Shown: one piece after another, positions 1-10,004 of the stretch
Layout of the letters: the number at the start of each line of letters is the position of its first letter
Numbering within the stretch: position 1 is the stretch's first letter
Source of the DNA: Rehmannia glutinosa
Lineage: Eukaryota > Streptophyta > Magnoliopsida > Lamiales > Orobanchaceae
DNA length: 64,000 nt
Assembly (NCBI GenBank): GCA_016081115.2
Contig: CM071928.1
Coordinates: forward strand, 83,338,477-83,402,476
Reading direction: 5' to 3'
Notes under the pieces: model-generated
The model's database searches: none
Seen by the model: the letters and a program-made list of their open reading frames with translations, nothing else
What the model was told of the DNA's origin: nothing
Translations under genes and position numbers: made by a program

Positions 1-1086
1 TAGCTTGTTGCATTCACATACTTCTGTGTCTTCTCCTGCTCCACTCTTTAATATTCCTTTTGCTGAGTGTGATGACTCTCTCACTTCCTCCTCCACATCA
101 CCTCCTTCTTCTATCTCCATTTCTGCTCCTATTCTCAGAAGAAGTACCAGGCTTACTAGGCCTCCTATGTGGCTCAATGACTTTGTCACAAATGCTGCAT
201 CATGTGACTTGCCCCATGCCACAGTCACTGAGTCAGTTCCATCCCCTACAGGTACTGCATATCCTATTTCAACTTTTCCTTATCAAGTATCATCTTGTTT
301 TAGTCCATCATACATTTCTTTATTGGCTAATGTCTCTACATTGAAAGAGCCACACACATATGTTGAAGCTTGCAAGCACTCTGAATGGAGGAAGGCCATG
401 GATGATGGGTTAAGGGCTTTAGAGCTAAACCACACTTGGATACTGACTTCTCTCGCACAAGGGAAGAAGACTATTGGATGTAAATGGGTGTATAAGATCA
501 AAATGAATTCAGATAGGACAATTTAAAGGTATAAGGCTCGTCTTGTGGCAAAAGGGTATGATCAAGTCTATGGAGAATCCTATTGGGATAGTTTTTCTCT
601 TGTAGCAAAGCAAATTACTGTCAAGATGATCATTGCTTTGGCTACAAAGAAACAATGGATTTTGGCACAACTTGATATCAATAATGCCTTCCTACATGGA
701 TTTTTGGAGGAAGATATTTATACAGATCCCCATGAAGGATACTCTGTGGCTTTACCAGGGCAAGTTTGCCATTTGAAGAAGAGTTTATATTGTCTTAAGC
801 AGGCCTCAAGACAGTGGAATGCTGGATTTTGTGCAAAGTTGATTGGGTTTGGTTTCTATCAGTCACCTAATGATAACTGTTTGTTCATTAAGTCCTCTGC
901 TAATTCTTTTCTGGCACTCATCATCTATGTGGATGATGTGCTAGTGACTGGTTCTAGTCCCTCAGAATTTGATGAATTGAAAGCCTATTTACATCAGATG
1001 TTCACTATTAAAGATATTGGTCATGCAAAATATTTTTTGGGCTTGGAGATTGCATGAAGTTCTTCTGGATCTTATGTGTGTAACAA
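1..1086 (+). pseudogene. Ty1/Copia reverse transcriptase (RVT_2) fragment, Copia-A
   Basis: One reading frame runs through the end of integrase/linker and into a Copia reverse transcriptase. The typical block around WVYKIK at about 485-500, the LDINNAFLHG block at about 672-700 and the catalytic YVDD at 926-937 are visible. The frame has an in-frame TAA at 524-526 where the family has Glu (a one-base change from GAA) and a TGA at 1055-1057. Codons agree with the family up to about 1086, where an unrelated element in opposite orientation begins; the same Copia frame resumes near 3213 with about 50-60 codons missing. The 5' part lies left of the window. Dead polyprotein; lineage not assigned. 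Confidence 0.9.
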
Positions 1087-1755
1087 GTAAGCCTTTTTCA
1101 ATTCTGGAGAATTGAAAGCCTTTTCATTTTTCAAACCATTGAATTCCTTTTTCAAATTTTTGTATTTAACAAGTAAGCTTTTGAATTCATTTTGAAGGTA
1201 ATCAAAATCATTTTGCAAATCACTATAATCATTTTGTATAACAATATCATAGGAAGTAGAGGGTTTAAGACATACCTCGTTTTCTTCTTCGATGCCCATA
1301 AGACAATATTCAACTTCTTCATAGTTGGAAGTTGTAAGAGGCTTGTTCCTTAGATTTGACATTGTATCCCTTTGAGAAGTAGATGCTTTTGAGTTGCTCC
1401 TATCATTTGCATATACTTCATGAATGGCTTCTAATTTTTGCCATACTTCATGAGCCGATTGAATTCCTACAATAAGATCATATTCCAAATTGGTAAGTGA
1501 ACAATATAAAATATTGAGAGCTTTACCATTTAAGGAGATGATTTTCTTTTCTTCATCATTGAGCTCCTTGAGAGCTTTGAAGGTGTATGGTGTGTCTTTC
1601 ATTGGAATGGATTCTCCATTGATGACTATGTTCCAAATATCGAACCCGCAACCTTGTAAATAGCATTCCATTCTTTCTTTCCAAAATGCAAAATTTTTGG
1701 AATCAAATCGAGGTGGCTTGGTGGTGGAGGTGCCGAAAAAGTGAGCTTCATTCGT
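1087..1755 (-). pseudogene. gag N-terminal fragment of Sirevirus-like element
   Basis: The reverse strand is open over the whole fragment and encodes a Copia-type gag N-terminal domain (the FWKERMECYL block, then the KIISLNGKALN and HEVWQKLE blocks) followed by a predicted coiled coil rich in Leu, Lys and Asn. It aligns along its length with the gag at 14183-15333, in places better preserved: the stop at 14282 there is a sense codon here. The start codon used by the other copy is ACG here (1753-1755), so translation could not begin normally. It ends at the junction near 1087 before the zinc knuckle. Confidence 0.8.
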
Positions 1756-1825
1756 ATCCAACGATCGTTCCTCTTCACTCGCGATGTGAAATGAGCTTGC
1801 CAAAGAGTTTGGCTTTGATACCACT

Positions 1826-3205
1826 TGTAAGTCCAAGCGGCTACGATAATCTAAAGGGGGTGAATAGATTATCTCCATCTTTTCGATTATGCCCTCTTTT
1901 TTGAACAAAACAAGCCAAGACAATAATAAAGGTGTGGAATGTAAACAACACGCGTCGATTTATAGAGCTTCACCCCACCTAGGGATTACGTGCTCTACCA
2001 CCCCAGTATATCCGGGATGAGTTTCAAAAAAGAAAAAGGATTTTATTAATTACCACAATTAATACGAATTCAACTTACAACACCTTGAAGAGCACCACAC
2101 TCTTCTTCAACACCACCTTTGAGATTACCACAATCTCTCTTGAAGATTACCACAATCTCCAACGGCACCTTGTGAAGATTACCACAATCTTCAACCTTGA
2201 AGAATACCAAATTCTTCAACACCTCAACAAGAATATTACCAAAATCTTCTTACACCTAACACCTAGATCACCCAAGTGTGTTCTTACCACAAGAACACTC
2301 ACAAGGATATCTTGTGTTGAATGATAACCCAAAAATTCAAGATTACAACTCAATAATGAATAATACAATTGAGTGCAAGTGTAATCAAGAATAGCCTAGA
2401 CCTCAAGAATGTGAAAGTGATAAGCTAGGCAAATTACAACAAGAATAATGACAATATAAGACCAAGTGTTTGCTTGAGTGTCTCTTGTTGTGTTGTATTG
2501 TTCTCTCTTATTGTTGTGCTTCAAATCTTCCTCTATTTATAGGAGATAATTGATACTTGATAAGCTCCTCTTGGAATCTGATATCTACAAAATAAATTGC
2601 AATTAAAATCAAGATTATAGTTGTTAGAAATCAATCCCACAATTTAGGGAAAAGCTGTCTGCTGCACAACGGTTAGAATTTTGCTGTCAAAACATAGGGC
2701 GACCGGTCGCGCACAAATAGACGTTTGAAAATAAGAACACATTTTTACACAGGGCGACTGGTCGACGGGGAGTCCGACCGGTCACCCTCTTCAAAAAACC
2801 AAAACAGAGAAGTTTGCAAATTTGAACCAACCTTCAGGTACCGGTCGCCCTATAGGTCGACCGGTCGACGTCACCGGTCGCTCTATAGGTGACCGGTCAC
2901 CCTCACCATTTTCTGCAAACATGAAGTTTTCTGTTTTGCACAACTTTCAGGTACGGGTTGCCCTATAGGGCGACCATTTGACCTCAAAACAAAAGTATTG
3001 TCCAATTTTATATCGAAAATAAACTTCAAGAAATACTCCGAAAAATAGTGAAAATATTTTAGACCGATCGGGAATATTTAGACAACATTTGGAAACATTG
3101 TTTGATGTAAAAACACATTAACTCAAAATCATAAAAAGTGTTGTCCAATTTAATGTCGAAAATAAACTTGAGGAAATACTCCGGAAAATTAGTATAAACA
3201 ATTTA
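1826..3205 (-). repeat. Sirevirus-like LTR, third copy (antisense)
   Basis: Reverse complement matches the LTRs at 12754-14112 and 18906-20266. It retains a TATA box (TATAAATA on the minus strand at 2541-2534), the hairpin array at 2045-2316, and two perfect 14-bp palindromes, GTCGACCGGTCGAC at 2856-2869 and GGTGACCGGTCACC at 2888-2901. The outer LTR end is missing. Confidence 0.8.
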
Positions 3206-3212
3206 AATCATT

Positions 3213-3898
3213 CTGATCCAAATTCTTATAGGAGATTAATAGGGAGACTGCTATATCTGAATATGAGCAGACCAGATGTGGCACATTCTATTCAACAGTT
3301 GAGCCAATTATTAATCACCCATATTCTTCTCACTGGGATGTTGCAATGCATGTGTTGAGATATTTGAAGGGCACTCCTTCAAAGGGACTTTTCTATGCTG
3401 CAGAAGAGTCCTATGATTTCCAGGCTTATTGTGATGCGTACTGGGCCACTTGTCTTGACAGTAGGAGGTCCCTGATAGGGTATTGTGTGTTTTTTGAAGG
3501 GGCTCTTATCTCTTGGAGGAGCAAGAAGCAGGCCACTGTATCTAAATCCTCTGCAGAGGTAGAGTAAAAATCAATGAGTTAAGCAGTGTGTGAATTACTT
3601 TGGTTGACATACCTTGCAACTGATTTGCATGTGCCTTATTCTCTTCCCATTCCTCTTTGGTGTGATAACTAGGCTGCTCTTTACATTGTTGCAAATCCAG
3701 TGTTCCATGAGAGGACCAAGCATGTGGAGATTGACTGTCATATTGTGCGGAATAAGTTCAAGGAAAGTTTTGTGCTTCCACCAAAAGTTCCTACTAGGCT
3801 GCAACTGGCGGATCTATTTACCAATTCATTGGGGGTTGGTGTGTTTGTTTCTTTGTTGTCCAAGTTGGGAATGCAAGATTTTCACAGCATTCCCATTT
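3213..3898 (+). pseudogene. Ty1/Copia RNase H and C-terminus, Copia-A
   Basis: Continuation of the Copia-A polyprotein: the end of reverse transcriptase (YRRLIGRLLYL block), then RNase H with SKKQATVSKSSAE at about 3529-3563 and the HVEIDCHIVR and ADLFTN blocks. In-frame stops at 3565-3567, at about 3577 and at about 3670 disrupt it. The frame ends with TGA at 3898-3900, followed at once by a polypurine tract (GAGGGGGGAA) and the 3' LTR. Inactive. Confidence 0.85.
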
Positions 3899-3908
3899 GA
3901 GGGGGGAA

Positions 3909-4120
3909 TGTTGGATATAACTATTCCTTATTATGCCTATAGTCGGGTCTATGTGTTTGTTAGTTAGAATTGTCATTTACCTTATAGTTCTTTAGCAGTT
4001 ATATGTTCATTTTCCTCTATAAATAAAGAACACTGTAGCTTTTCTTCAAAAATGAGAAATACAGATTTGAATTCCCAAATATAGTCCCATGCAGCTTCTC
4101 TCAATTCTTCGGTTAATACA
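3909..4120 (+). repeat. 3' LTR of Copia-A (about 212 bp)
   Basis: Begins TGTTGGATATAAC directly after the polypurine tract, has a TATA box (TATAAATA, 4018-4025), and probably ends with the ACA at 4120. The right boundary is a judgement because the 5' LTR is outside the window; no TSD can be checked. Confidence 0.6.
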
Positions 4121-4166
4121 TTTATAAAGGGTGAGCAATACCACTTGAGCTACAAGCTGGTGGTAC
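4121..4166 (-). mobile_element. SINE head fragment (tRNA-like), antisense
   Basis: The reverse strand carries the box-A region TAGCTCAAGTGGT shared with the SINE copies at 38225-38356 and 48667-48794. Only the 5' head is present; box B and the tail are missing, and no TSD is visible. Confidence 0.55.
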
Positions 4167-4505
4167 TATATATAGACAACATTATTTCAGTTAGCTCAAG
4201 TTGCCTTTTTCCTTTTCTTAAATCCTCGTACTTTAATGTCTACCATACACATTTTATATATGGATTGATGGTACTATGGGCATAGTATAATAAAGTGGGT
4301 CGCTTGGGCTGCGATAGGCCTCATGGATCGGTTAGTAATATTCAAATTCAATGTTTAATATCCATGCGTGAATAACTAAATAACACCATAATTAAATAAA
4401 AAAAATATAATTACGAATTTGCGCCAACAGTATGTAAACAGTTTTATATAACTCATATTTTTATACTTTGTTATTTGTGGGGGAAAAAAACTAAATTTCT
4501 GAAGC
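4167..4505. other. AT-rich spacer with a two-copy repeat at about 4260-4330
   Basis: No gene seen. About 70 bp around GGGCATAGTATAATAAAGTG resembles a stretch at about 41268-41335. Its class is unknown. Confidence 0.4.
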
Positions 4506-4971
4506 AATCACTACAAAAAAAACAGTGTTTAGTGACGTTTTTTTTTCTTTTAGAAATGCTTATTAGCGTCACGAAGTACATTACCTATGCTTGTGAAAGT
4601 GTCACTAGTTGTGTTGTTAAATTTGATGTCACGAAAATATTCGTGACTAAGATCTACGCGTAGGTAAATTTCAAAACGTGACGGCTTTATTTAGTGCGTC
4701 ATTAACATTAATTTGGTGACGTTATTTTCTGTGTACAAATTTTGAGATATAATTTTCCCGACACTAATCAGTTACGTGTCACTAAACTAGCAACACTTTT
4801 CATGAAGTAGCGTTGCCAAATCCGAGACGTTTTTAAGGATGAGCGTCGATATATTGGCTACGCTTTAAGAATTTGAGTCATTAAGCCTGGAAACACTTTT
4901 TATAATTTATGTCATTAAATTGGTTACACTATTCATATTTTGCGTCCTAAAATTTGTATTGCTTTTTAATT

Positions 4972-6640
4972 TTTTTTGAGGCAAAAAGTAGAATTTTATT
5001 AATCCAAAGCATCCAAAGATAACAAATTTACAATGCAAAGAGGTGGAAAATTCCACACCGATGGACTATCAAAAGAAAACGATCCTTTCGCTAGCTCATG
5101 GGCAACCATATTAGCATTTCGCCGAACAAACTTCGCCGAAACTTCTGGCTCACTTTGCAAGAAAGCACGACATTCCTGAATAACAAAGTCATATTCTGAT
5201 ATCCCGAACTCATGAGATGTTAAGCTATCAACCACATATTTAGCATCCGTTTCCACCACAACTTGTCTAATACCCAAGTCATGTAACCACGAAAGCGCCT
5301 CTCGAACACTTATGGCTTCTGCTTCTCGAATCGCATAAATACCTGGAAAATAAATAGTTCTAGCCACAATAAATTCACCTTGATCATTTCTTAACACTAC
5401 TCCAATTCCTGTAAGTTTTCTTTGTTGACATATGGCAGCATCAACATTGCATTTCATGTAGGGGAAATTAGGCTTTTTCCACCTTTGACTATGTTCCTCT
5501 GTATTATTATAAAATTCAGCATTACCCAAGCCCAAGGAAATACTCCAATCCGATAACACAACAGCAGCAACACGAACAGTGACAACAGCAGAGGTATGAG
5601 AATTCTCCCAGATTTCACAATTCCTCTGCCTCCAAATACTCCACATAACCGCACACAACTTTGCTGCCAACCAATGATCAGCATCAGTAATCCCGGTGTC
5701 CATAAATTCAGTAAATGATTCAGCTGCAGCTGCCCTTTCCTCCACAAAATCATTTAAACCAGCTTCTCTCCAACAATCTCTACAATATCTGCAGCTCACA
5801 AACACATGCCAACAGGTTTCCATCTCCACCCTACAAAAAGCACAAACAGGTTCGACAACAATATTTCTCCTAGACAAATTACTCCGAAGTGGTAGACAAT
5901 TCGTACACGCTCTCCAAACAAAGTGCTTGATTTTTGGTGGCAGCTTCAGTTTCCAGATTTTACTCCATAAGGCTGAGTTTTCCCTATTATCATCTTCCGA
6001 AAAATTCCGAGCAATCCGATAGCTACTTTTAACCATATATTTCCCTTTTTTGTCATAGTGCCAAACTCTGATATCATCAACACCACTAGGATTCAGCGGG
6101 CTATTAGTAATCTCCTCAACATCTCTCCCACAGAAAAGTTCCTCCAATAAACTCACATCCCATTGAGAGGTACCTGGGATCAATAAATCGTTGACAACCA
6201 TATCTGCAAACAACTGATTGACTGGGGTTGTAATATAGAAATTACCATCATCTCTCAACCAAGGTTCTCCCCAGACTTTGACATTAAGTCCTTTACCAAT
6301 CTTCCAGCGAACTCCTCGTTGAATTAATACTTGAGAACTCCAAATGCTTCTCCAAATAAAACTAGGACATGAGCCTAGTTTCGCATTCAAAAAATCCCCT
6401 TTAGGGAAATATTTGGCTTTGAAGATCTTAGTAACCAATGCATTTGGTTGCGTCAAGAACTTCCATCCTTGCTTCCCAAGTAGAGCAACATTAAAGCAAA
6501 ATAGATCTCGAAATCCCAATCCACCATTTTCTTTTCTCAAACATAAACTATCCCACTTCATCCAATTAATGTCTTTTGATTTGTCCCTACTCGAACCCCA
6601 CCAATAAGAATTCATCATCTTCTCCAACTCATCAATTAAG
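4972..6640 (-). mobile_element. 5'-truncated L1-type LINE inserted in the CACTA element
   Basis: A minus-strand LINE 3' part ending in a short A-tract (T run at 4971-4977 on +). It is bracketed by a perfect 16-bp TSD, GTATTGCTTTTTAATT, at 4956-4971 and 6641-6656. The truncation lies upstream of the zinc-binding region, so the endonuclease and most of the reverse transcriptase are missing, as is common for target-primed insertions. The perfect TSD and unbroken ORF indicate a fairly young event, later than the CACTA insertion. Confidence 0.9.
4999..6639 (-). CDS. LINE ORF2 C-terminal part: zf-RVT and RNase H domains
   Basis: About 546 codons open from the truncation point to a stop at 5001-4999; no ATG start belongs to it because the 5' part was never copied in. 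The N-terminal region has the WWGSS and ENGGLGFRDL blocks that follow the reverse transcriptase in plant LINEs. The middle has the zinc-binding reverse-transcriptase domain (zf-RVT) with CAFC then a CWHVFVSC block. The C-terminal region is an RVT_3 RNase H with the acidic residues in CNVDAA, REAEA and ETDAKYV and the AHELAK block. No stop or frameshift is visible. Without the polymerase it cannot support its own movement; any translation would need a chance promoter. Confidence 0.88.
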   Translation of the reverse strand, partial: LIDELEKMMNSYWWGSSRDKSKDINWMKWDSLCLRKENGGLGFRDLFCFNVALLGKQGWKFLTQPNALVTKIFKAKYFPKGDFLNAKLGSCPSFIWRSIWSSQVLIQRGVRWKIGKGLNVKVWGEPWLRDDGNFYITTPVNQLFADMVVNDLLIPGTSQWDVSLLEELFCGRDVEEITNSPLNPSGVDDIRVWHYDKKGKYMVKSSYRIARNFSEDDNRENSALWSKIWKLKLPPKIKHFVWRACTNCLPLRSNLSRRNIVVEPVCAFCRVEMETCWHVFVSCRYCRDCWREAGLNDFVEERAAAAESFTEFMDTGITDADHWLAAKLCAVMWSIWRQRNCEIWENSHTSAVVTVRVAAVVLSDWSISLGLGNAEFYNNTEEHSQRWKKPNFPYMKCNVDAAICQQRKLTGIGVVLRNDQGEFIVARTIYFPGIYAIREAEAISVREALSWLHDLGIRQVVVETDAKYVVDSLTSHEFGISEYDFVIQECRAFLQSEPEVSAKFVRRNANMVAHELAKGSFSFDSPSVWNFPPLCIVNLLSLDALD

Positions 6641-7619
6641 GTATTGCTTTTTAATTAGAGGTTACCAAATTGACGATTGTCCCTACATATAGTGTCATTA
6701 CATCTACGATGTTATTTATAATAAATCCAACATTATTAACAGTATCCAAACAGGAGAATAATAACAAAAAATAAACCAACTAAAAACGATAATAAATAAA
6801 TAGCCAAATTCAATAACCAAAGTCATTAACAAACTCGAAATCAAATTACATCACTGTCTGAAAAATGGTAAATTCAACATTGTTTAAAGACATGGAGAAT
6901 AATCCAAAGGATGATAATCAATATGCTTCTAACTCTCTTCATCGACGGTTAAATTCCTGTTTCAAACTAACAAGAAATTTGATTAGTTTGTGTTTTGTAT
7001 CAAACAATTGAAGAACAAATGTGAAAAATACTTATATGTACAACTACTTACCAAATATCTAGGCAAAAGCTTCACATGATTCAGATGCTCTCAAATTCTG
7101 AAGAATCACACATATTTTGCAAAAGAAAAGACAACAAAACAATATCATAAATGTTAAAATTTATGATATATGAATCCACTAAATTGCAGCAGAATATAGA
7201 CTAGAACAAACTTTAACAATGTACTCGAATTGTTGTTCATAATCGGGTTCGGTTAGTCGCCATTGGAAACAAATCTCAGCAATCAAGCACCCACCGTTTC
7301 TTTTTCAGAAAATTGTGCCCAATTTTGAGAGAGAGAGGCGAAATAGTAACTGCATTCAATAGTGCGAGGTGCACGTTGAATTTTCATGAATTTGTGCCTT
7401 TTTAGACAACTTAATAACATATAATATTTTTCTCAAAAAAAAATAACATATAATATTGAATTAAATTAGTGATTTTATTTAATTAATAATGCCTCTTTCA
7501 TAAAAATATTATTAAATTAATGATAATGGTAACATTTTTTATATGTATCACCAATTACTATAATTTAAATACAAATTTTCACAAAACTTCACAAATTTAT
7601 CATTATATATGATGACCTT

Positions 7620-8430
7620 GTTAAGTGTCGGTAAATTAGTGTCTTAATAAATAAAGTCAAAAAAATGTGACACTTTTGTGAAAATGTCATTAATTAAATA
7701 CACTTTATAGAAGGCGTCATCATATTGGTAAAAATACTGACACTTTTGTGAAAGTGTCATTACTTAAATACGTTTTTTTTAAAGCGTCTCAGTTTTAATT
7801 ACACTTTTTAGAAGAGTCACTAAATATGTATTGTCACTTTTGTGAAAAAGGTGACACATCTGTGAAATTGTCATTATTTAAAATACACATTTTAAAAAGC
7901 GTCATCATATTGGTAAAAAAACTGACACTTTTGTTAAAGTGTCATTACTTAAATACGCTTTTCTTTAAAGCGTCTCAGTTAAATTACACTTTTTAGCAGA
8001 GTCACTAAATATGTGTTGCCACTTGTGTGAAAAAGATGACACATTTGTAAAAATGTCATTATTTAGATGCACATTTTAAATACGTCGTCATATTGGTAAA
8101 AAAACTGACACTTTTGTAAAAATATGTCGTTACAGCCTCATTTTTAATTACACTTCTCAGAAGAGTCACTAAATATGTGTTGCCACTTTTATGAAACTGT
8201 GACACATTTGTGAAAATGTCATTATTTAAATACACATTTTAAAAAGCGTCGTCATATTGGTAAAAAAAACTGACACATTGGCGAAAGTGTCATTATTTCG
8301 CTTTTTAAAAAAGCGTCTTTATATCGGTAATAAAATGACACATTTGTTAAAGCGTCGTTACTTAAAATGCTTTTTAAAAAGCGTTGTTACAACCTTAATT
8401 TTAACGACACTCTCCAGAAGAGTAATTAAT
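7620..8430. repeat. CACTA right subterminal repeat array
   Basis: About nine degenerate units of roughly 70-100 bp. Each has an imperfect palindrome (for example TGACACTTT then TGTG then AAAGTGTCA at about 7740) and an A/T tract leading to GCGTC. Subterminal repeats like these are the usual transposase binding sites of CACTA elements; the binding role here is inferred. Confidence 0.75.
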
Positions 8431-8698
8431 TTTGTGTTGCTACATATCCTTTTTTTTTTTTTTTTTTTTTTGTAGTGAATCAAACCCTAAAACTTAATGC
8501 TTCTGATGCCACCAAGAAGGTAACAGGTGGGCTACACCAAGCTGAATTTACAATTAAAATTTGGAAATTGGGCCGACCCGTTGGCCCACTTGGATTATTC
8601 TTGTATTGTCTTTTTATTATACTTTCATTGTATCCATTTTAAGTTCACAAATGATTTTACAGCCATTCGTACATCAAACTCGAAGTCGTTATTATATA

Positions 8699-8978
8699 GG
8701 GATAATTACAAAAAGACCCCTGATATTTGTGCTAATTAAACAAATTCATAGATATTTCAAAAATATAAAAAAGAAAAGTTGGTTTGATTATGTCTTAAAT
8801 TTAAGTGGATAACTGTAATATTTTTTTAAATATTAGTTTTTTTTTGAAATATTTGTTGCTTATTAAGGTGAAGACATAAGACGGAATCAAATATTAAGGA
8901 AATTTTTAGTAATTTTCAAAAATTTCCAGATTTTTTTATAATTAGCCCAAACTTCAGGAAGGTTTTTGTAATTACCCC
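8699..8978. mobile_element. Mutator-type MITE, copy 1
   Basis: Starts GGGATAATTAC and ends GTAATTACCCC, with long imperfect terminal inverted repeats built of (G)TAATTACAAAAA blocks. Flanked by a 9-bp duplication TATTATATA / TATTATTTA (one mismatch). A 9-bp TSD is typical of MULE-derived MITEs. Family members recur at 43848, 45492, 55664 and 61028. Confidence 0.8.
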
Positions 8979-8987
8979 TATTATTTA

Positions 8988-9972
8988 TTAACATATTAGA
9001 TTCAGACCCAAATAAATCATTTGAGCAAAACCATGTTCTAAACTTACCATCAAACGAAAATGGGAAATAAAACCATTGGCTCAAATCCGTTTTAATTAAT
9101 TTCTGAGTTGTTGTCTTTTTCTTAAAATGTATTAATCTAGTTACAGACTGTGGTTTGATGAATGACAACACTGTCGTTGATTAATTAACATCATTCATGC
9201 ACAACAGTACTTAACATTTTAAATTCTATATTAGTTGGTGTTTATTTTTTTATATTTCACATCATAGATAAACATTAAGAGTTTAGATGTTTTTTTGATT
9301 TAAAAAAATTGGTCATGTATCTCTAGATGGTGTTGCAATATTAGTCTTGTGACTTTTGAAGTTGCAACTTTAGTCATGTGACGTTTTTGCCTCTCGCAAA
9401 CAATAACAATTTTAATCATTTAATTTTTAGGATTTGACAATTTTAGTCTTATACTTTATAGTTATGGAAATTCCGATCATACAAGACAAAATAACCAAAT
9501 TTTCCGATCATACTAGACAAAATAACTAAATTTGCCAAATTTGTACATGTTTTTGTATTCCCATAATTAGAAAATAATATATGTAGAGCTCGTATCTTGG
9601 ATTTTGATGCAAATTCATAAACTTAATTTTTTTGTCCCAATAGGCATTTATAGTATTAATGATAAATAAATTCAACTCAGGTAAATAAAATATAGGCAAT
9701 TAGATCTAATACCATTTCCTATATGATCTTAGGTATACTGAATATTTTGGCTACCAAATGTATTTTGGGAATAATTGAAATATTGAAATAGCTATACTCA
9801 CCAAATTTTCACCAACTTAAAACTTACTGAACCAGAATTAAACATATTTAAAAATTATGATATCCAAATTGCAAATAAACCAAGTTATACAGGGTTAAAA
9901 CTGCAATTTCAAGAGGTATTACAAGACTTTACAACACCCTCTATAGAGAGGGAGGACTAAGTTTACATTTAT

Positions 9973-10004
<32 letters not shown>
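8988..10004. other. AT-rich spacer, no gene seen
   Basis: No ORF with recognisable similarity. Holds short degenerate repeats of the form TTAGTCATGTGAC at about 9310-9400 and an (AT)n microsatellite at about 9979-10003. Confidence 0.5.

Larger units (their letters stand above)
1087..3205 (-). mobile_element. Truncated Sirevirus-like element (5' LTR plus start of gag), antisense inside Copia-A
   Basis: The reverse strand matches the 5' LTR, primer-binding site and first part of gag of the larger element at 12754-20266. It is cut off inside gag at about 1087 and inside the LTR near 3205. The PBS (reverse complement at 1811-1823) and the LTR end (from 1826) are well conserved. A second partial copy of an internal LTR stretch (about 3140-3200, also at about 3000-3062) sits at the far end, so this edge was rearranged. 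I see no target-site duplication, so the fragment may result from rearrangement rather than clean insertion. Confidence 0.8.
4509..8477. mobile_element. Non-autonomous CACTA (En/Spm-type) DNA transposon
   Basis: The ends are CACTACAAAAAAAA at 4509 and the inverse (poly-T then GTAGTG) at 8477. They are flanked by a 3-bp target duplication AAT (4506-4508 and 8478-8480), the size typical of CACTA elements. Inside both ends are arrays of subterminal repeats with TGACAC/GTGTCA and CGTC motifs. No transposase ORF is visible, so movement would depend on a related autonomous element. A LINE is inserted at 4972-6640. The remaining interior, about 6657-7620, shows no coding sequence. Confidence 0.88.

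Noticed and set aside
5454..6022. ORFs overlapping the LINE coding region (5454-5753 on - in another frame, 5696-6022 on +)
   Set aside because: Shadows of the 4999-6639 reading frame, which has clear zf-RVT and RNase H motifs.
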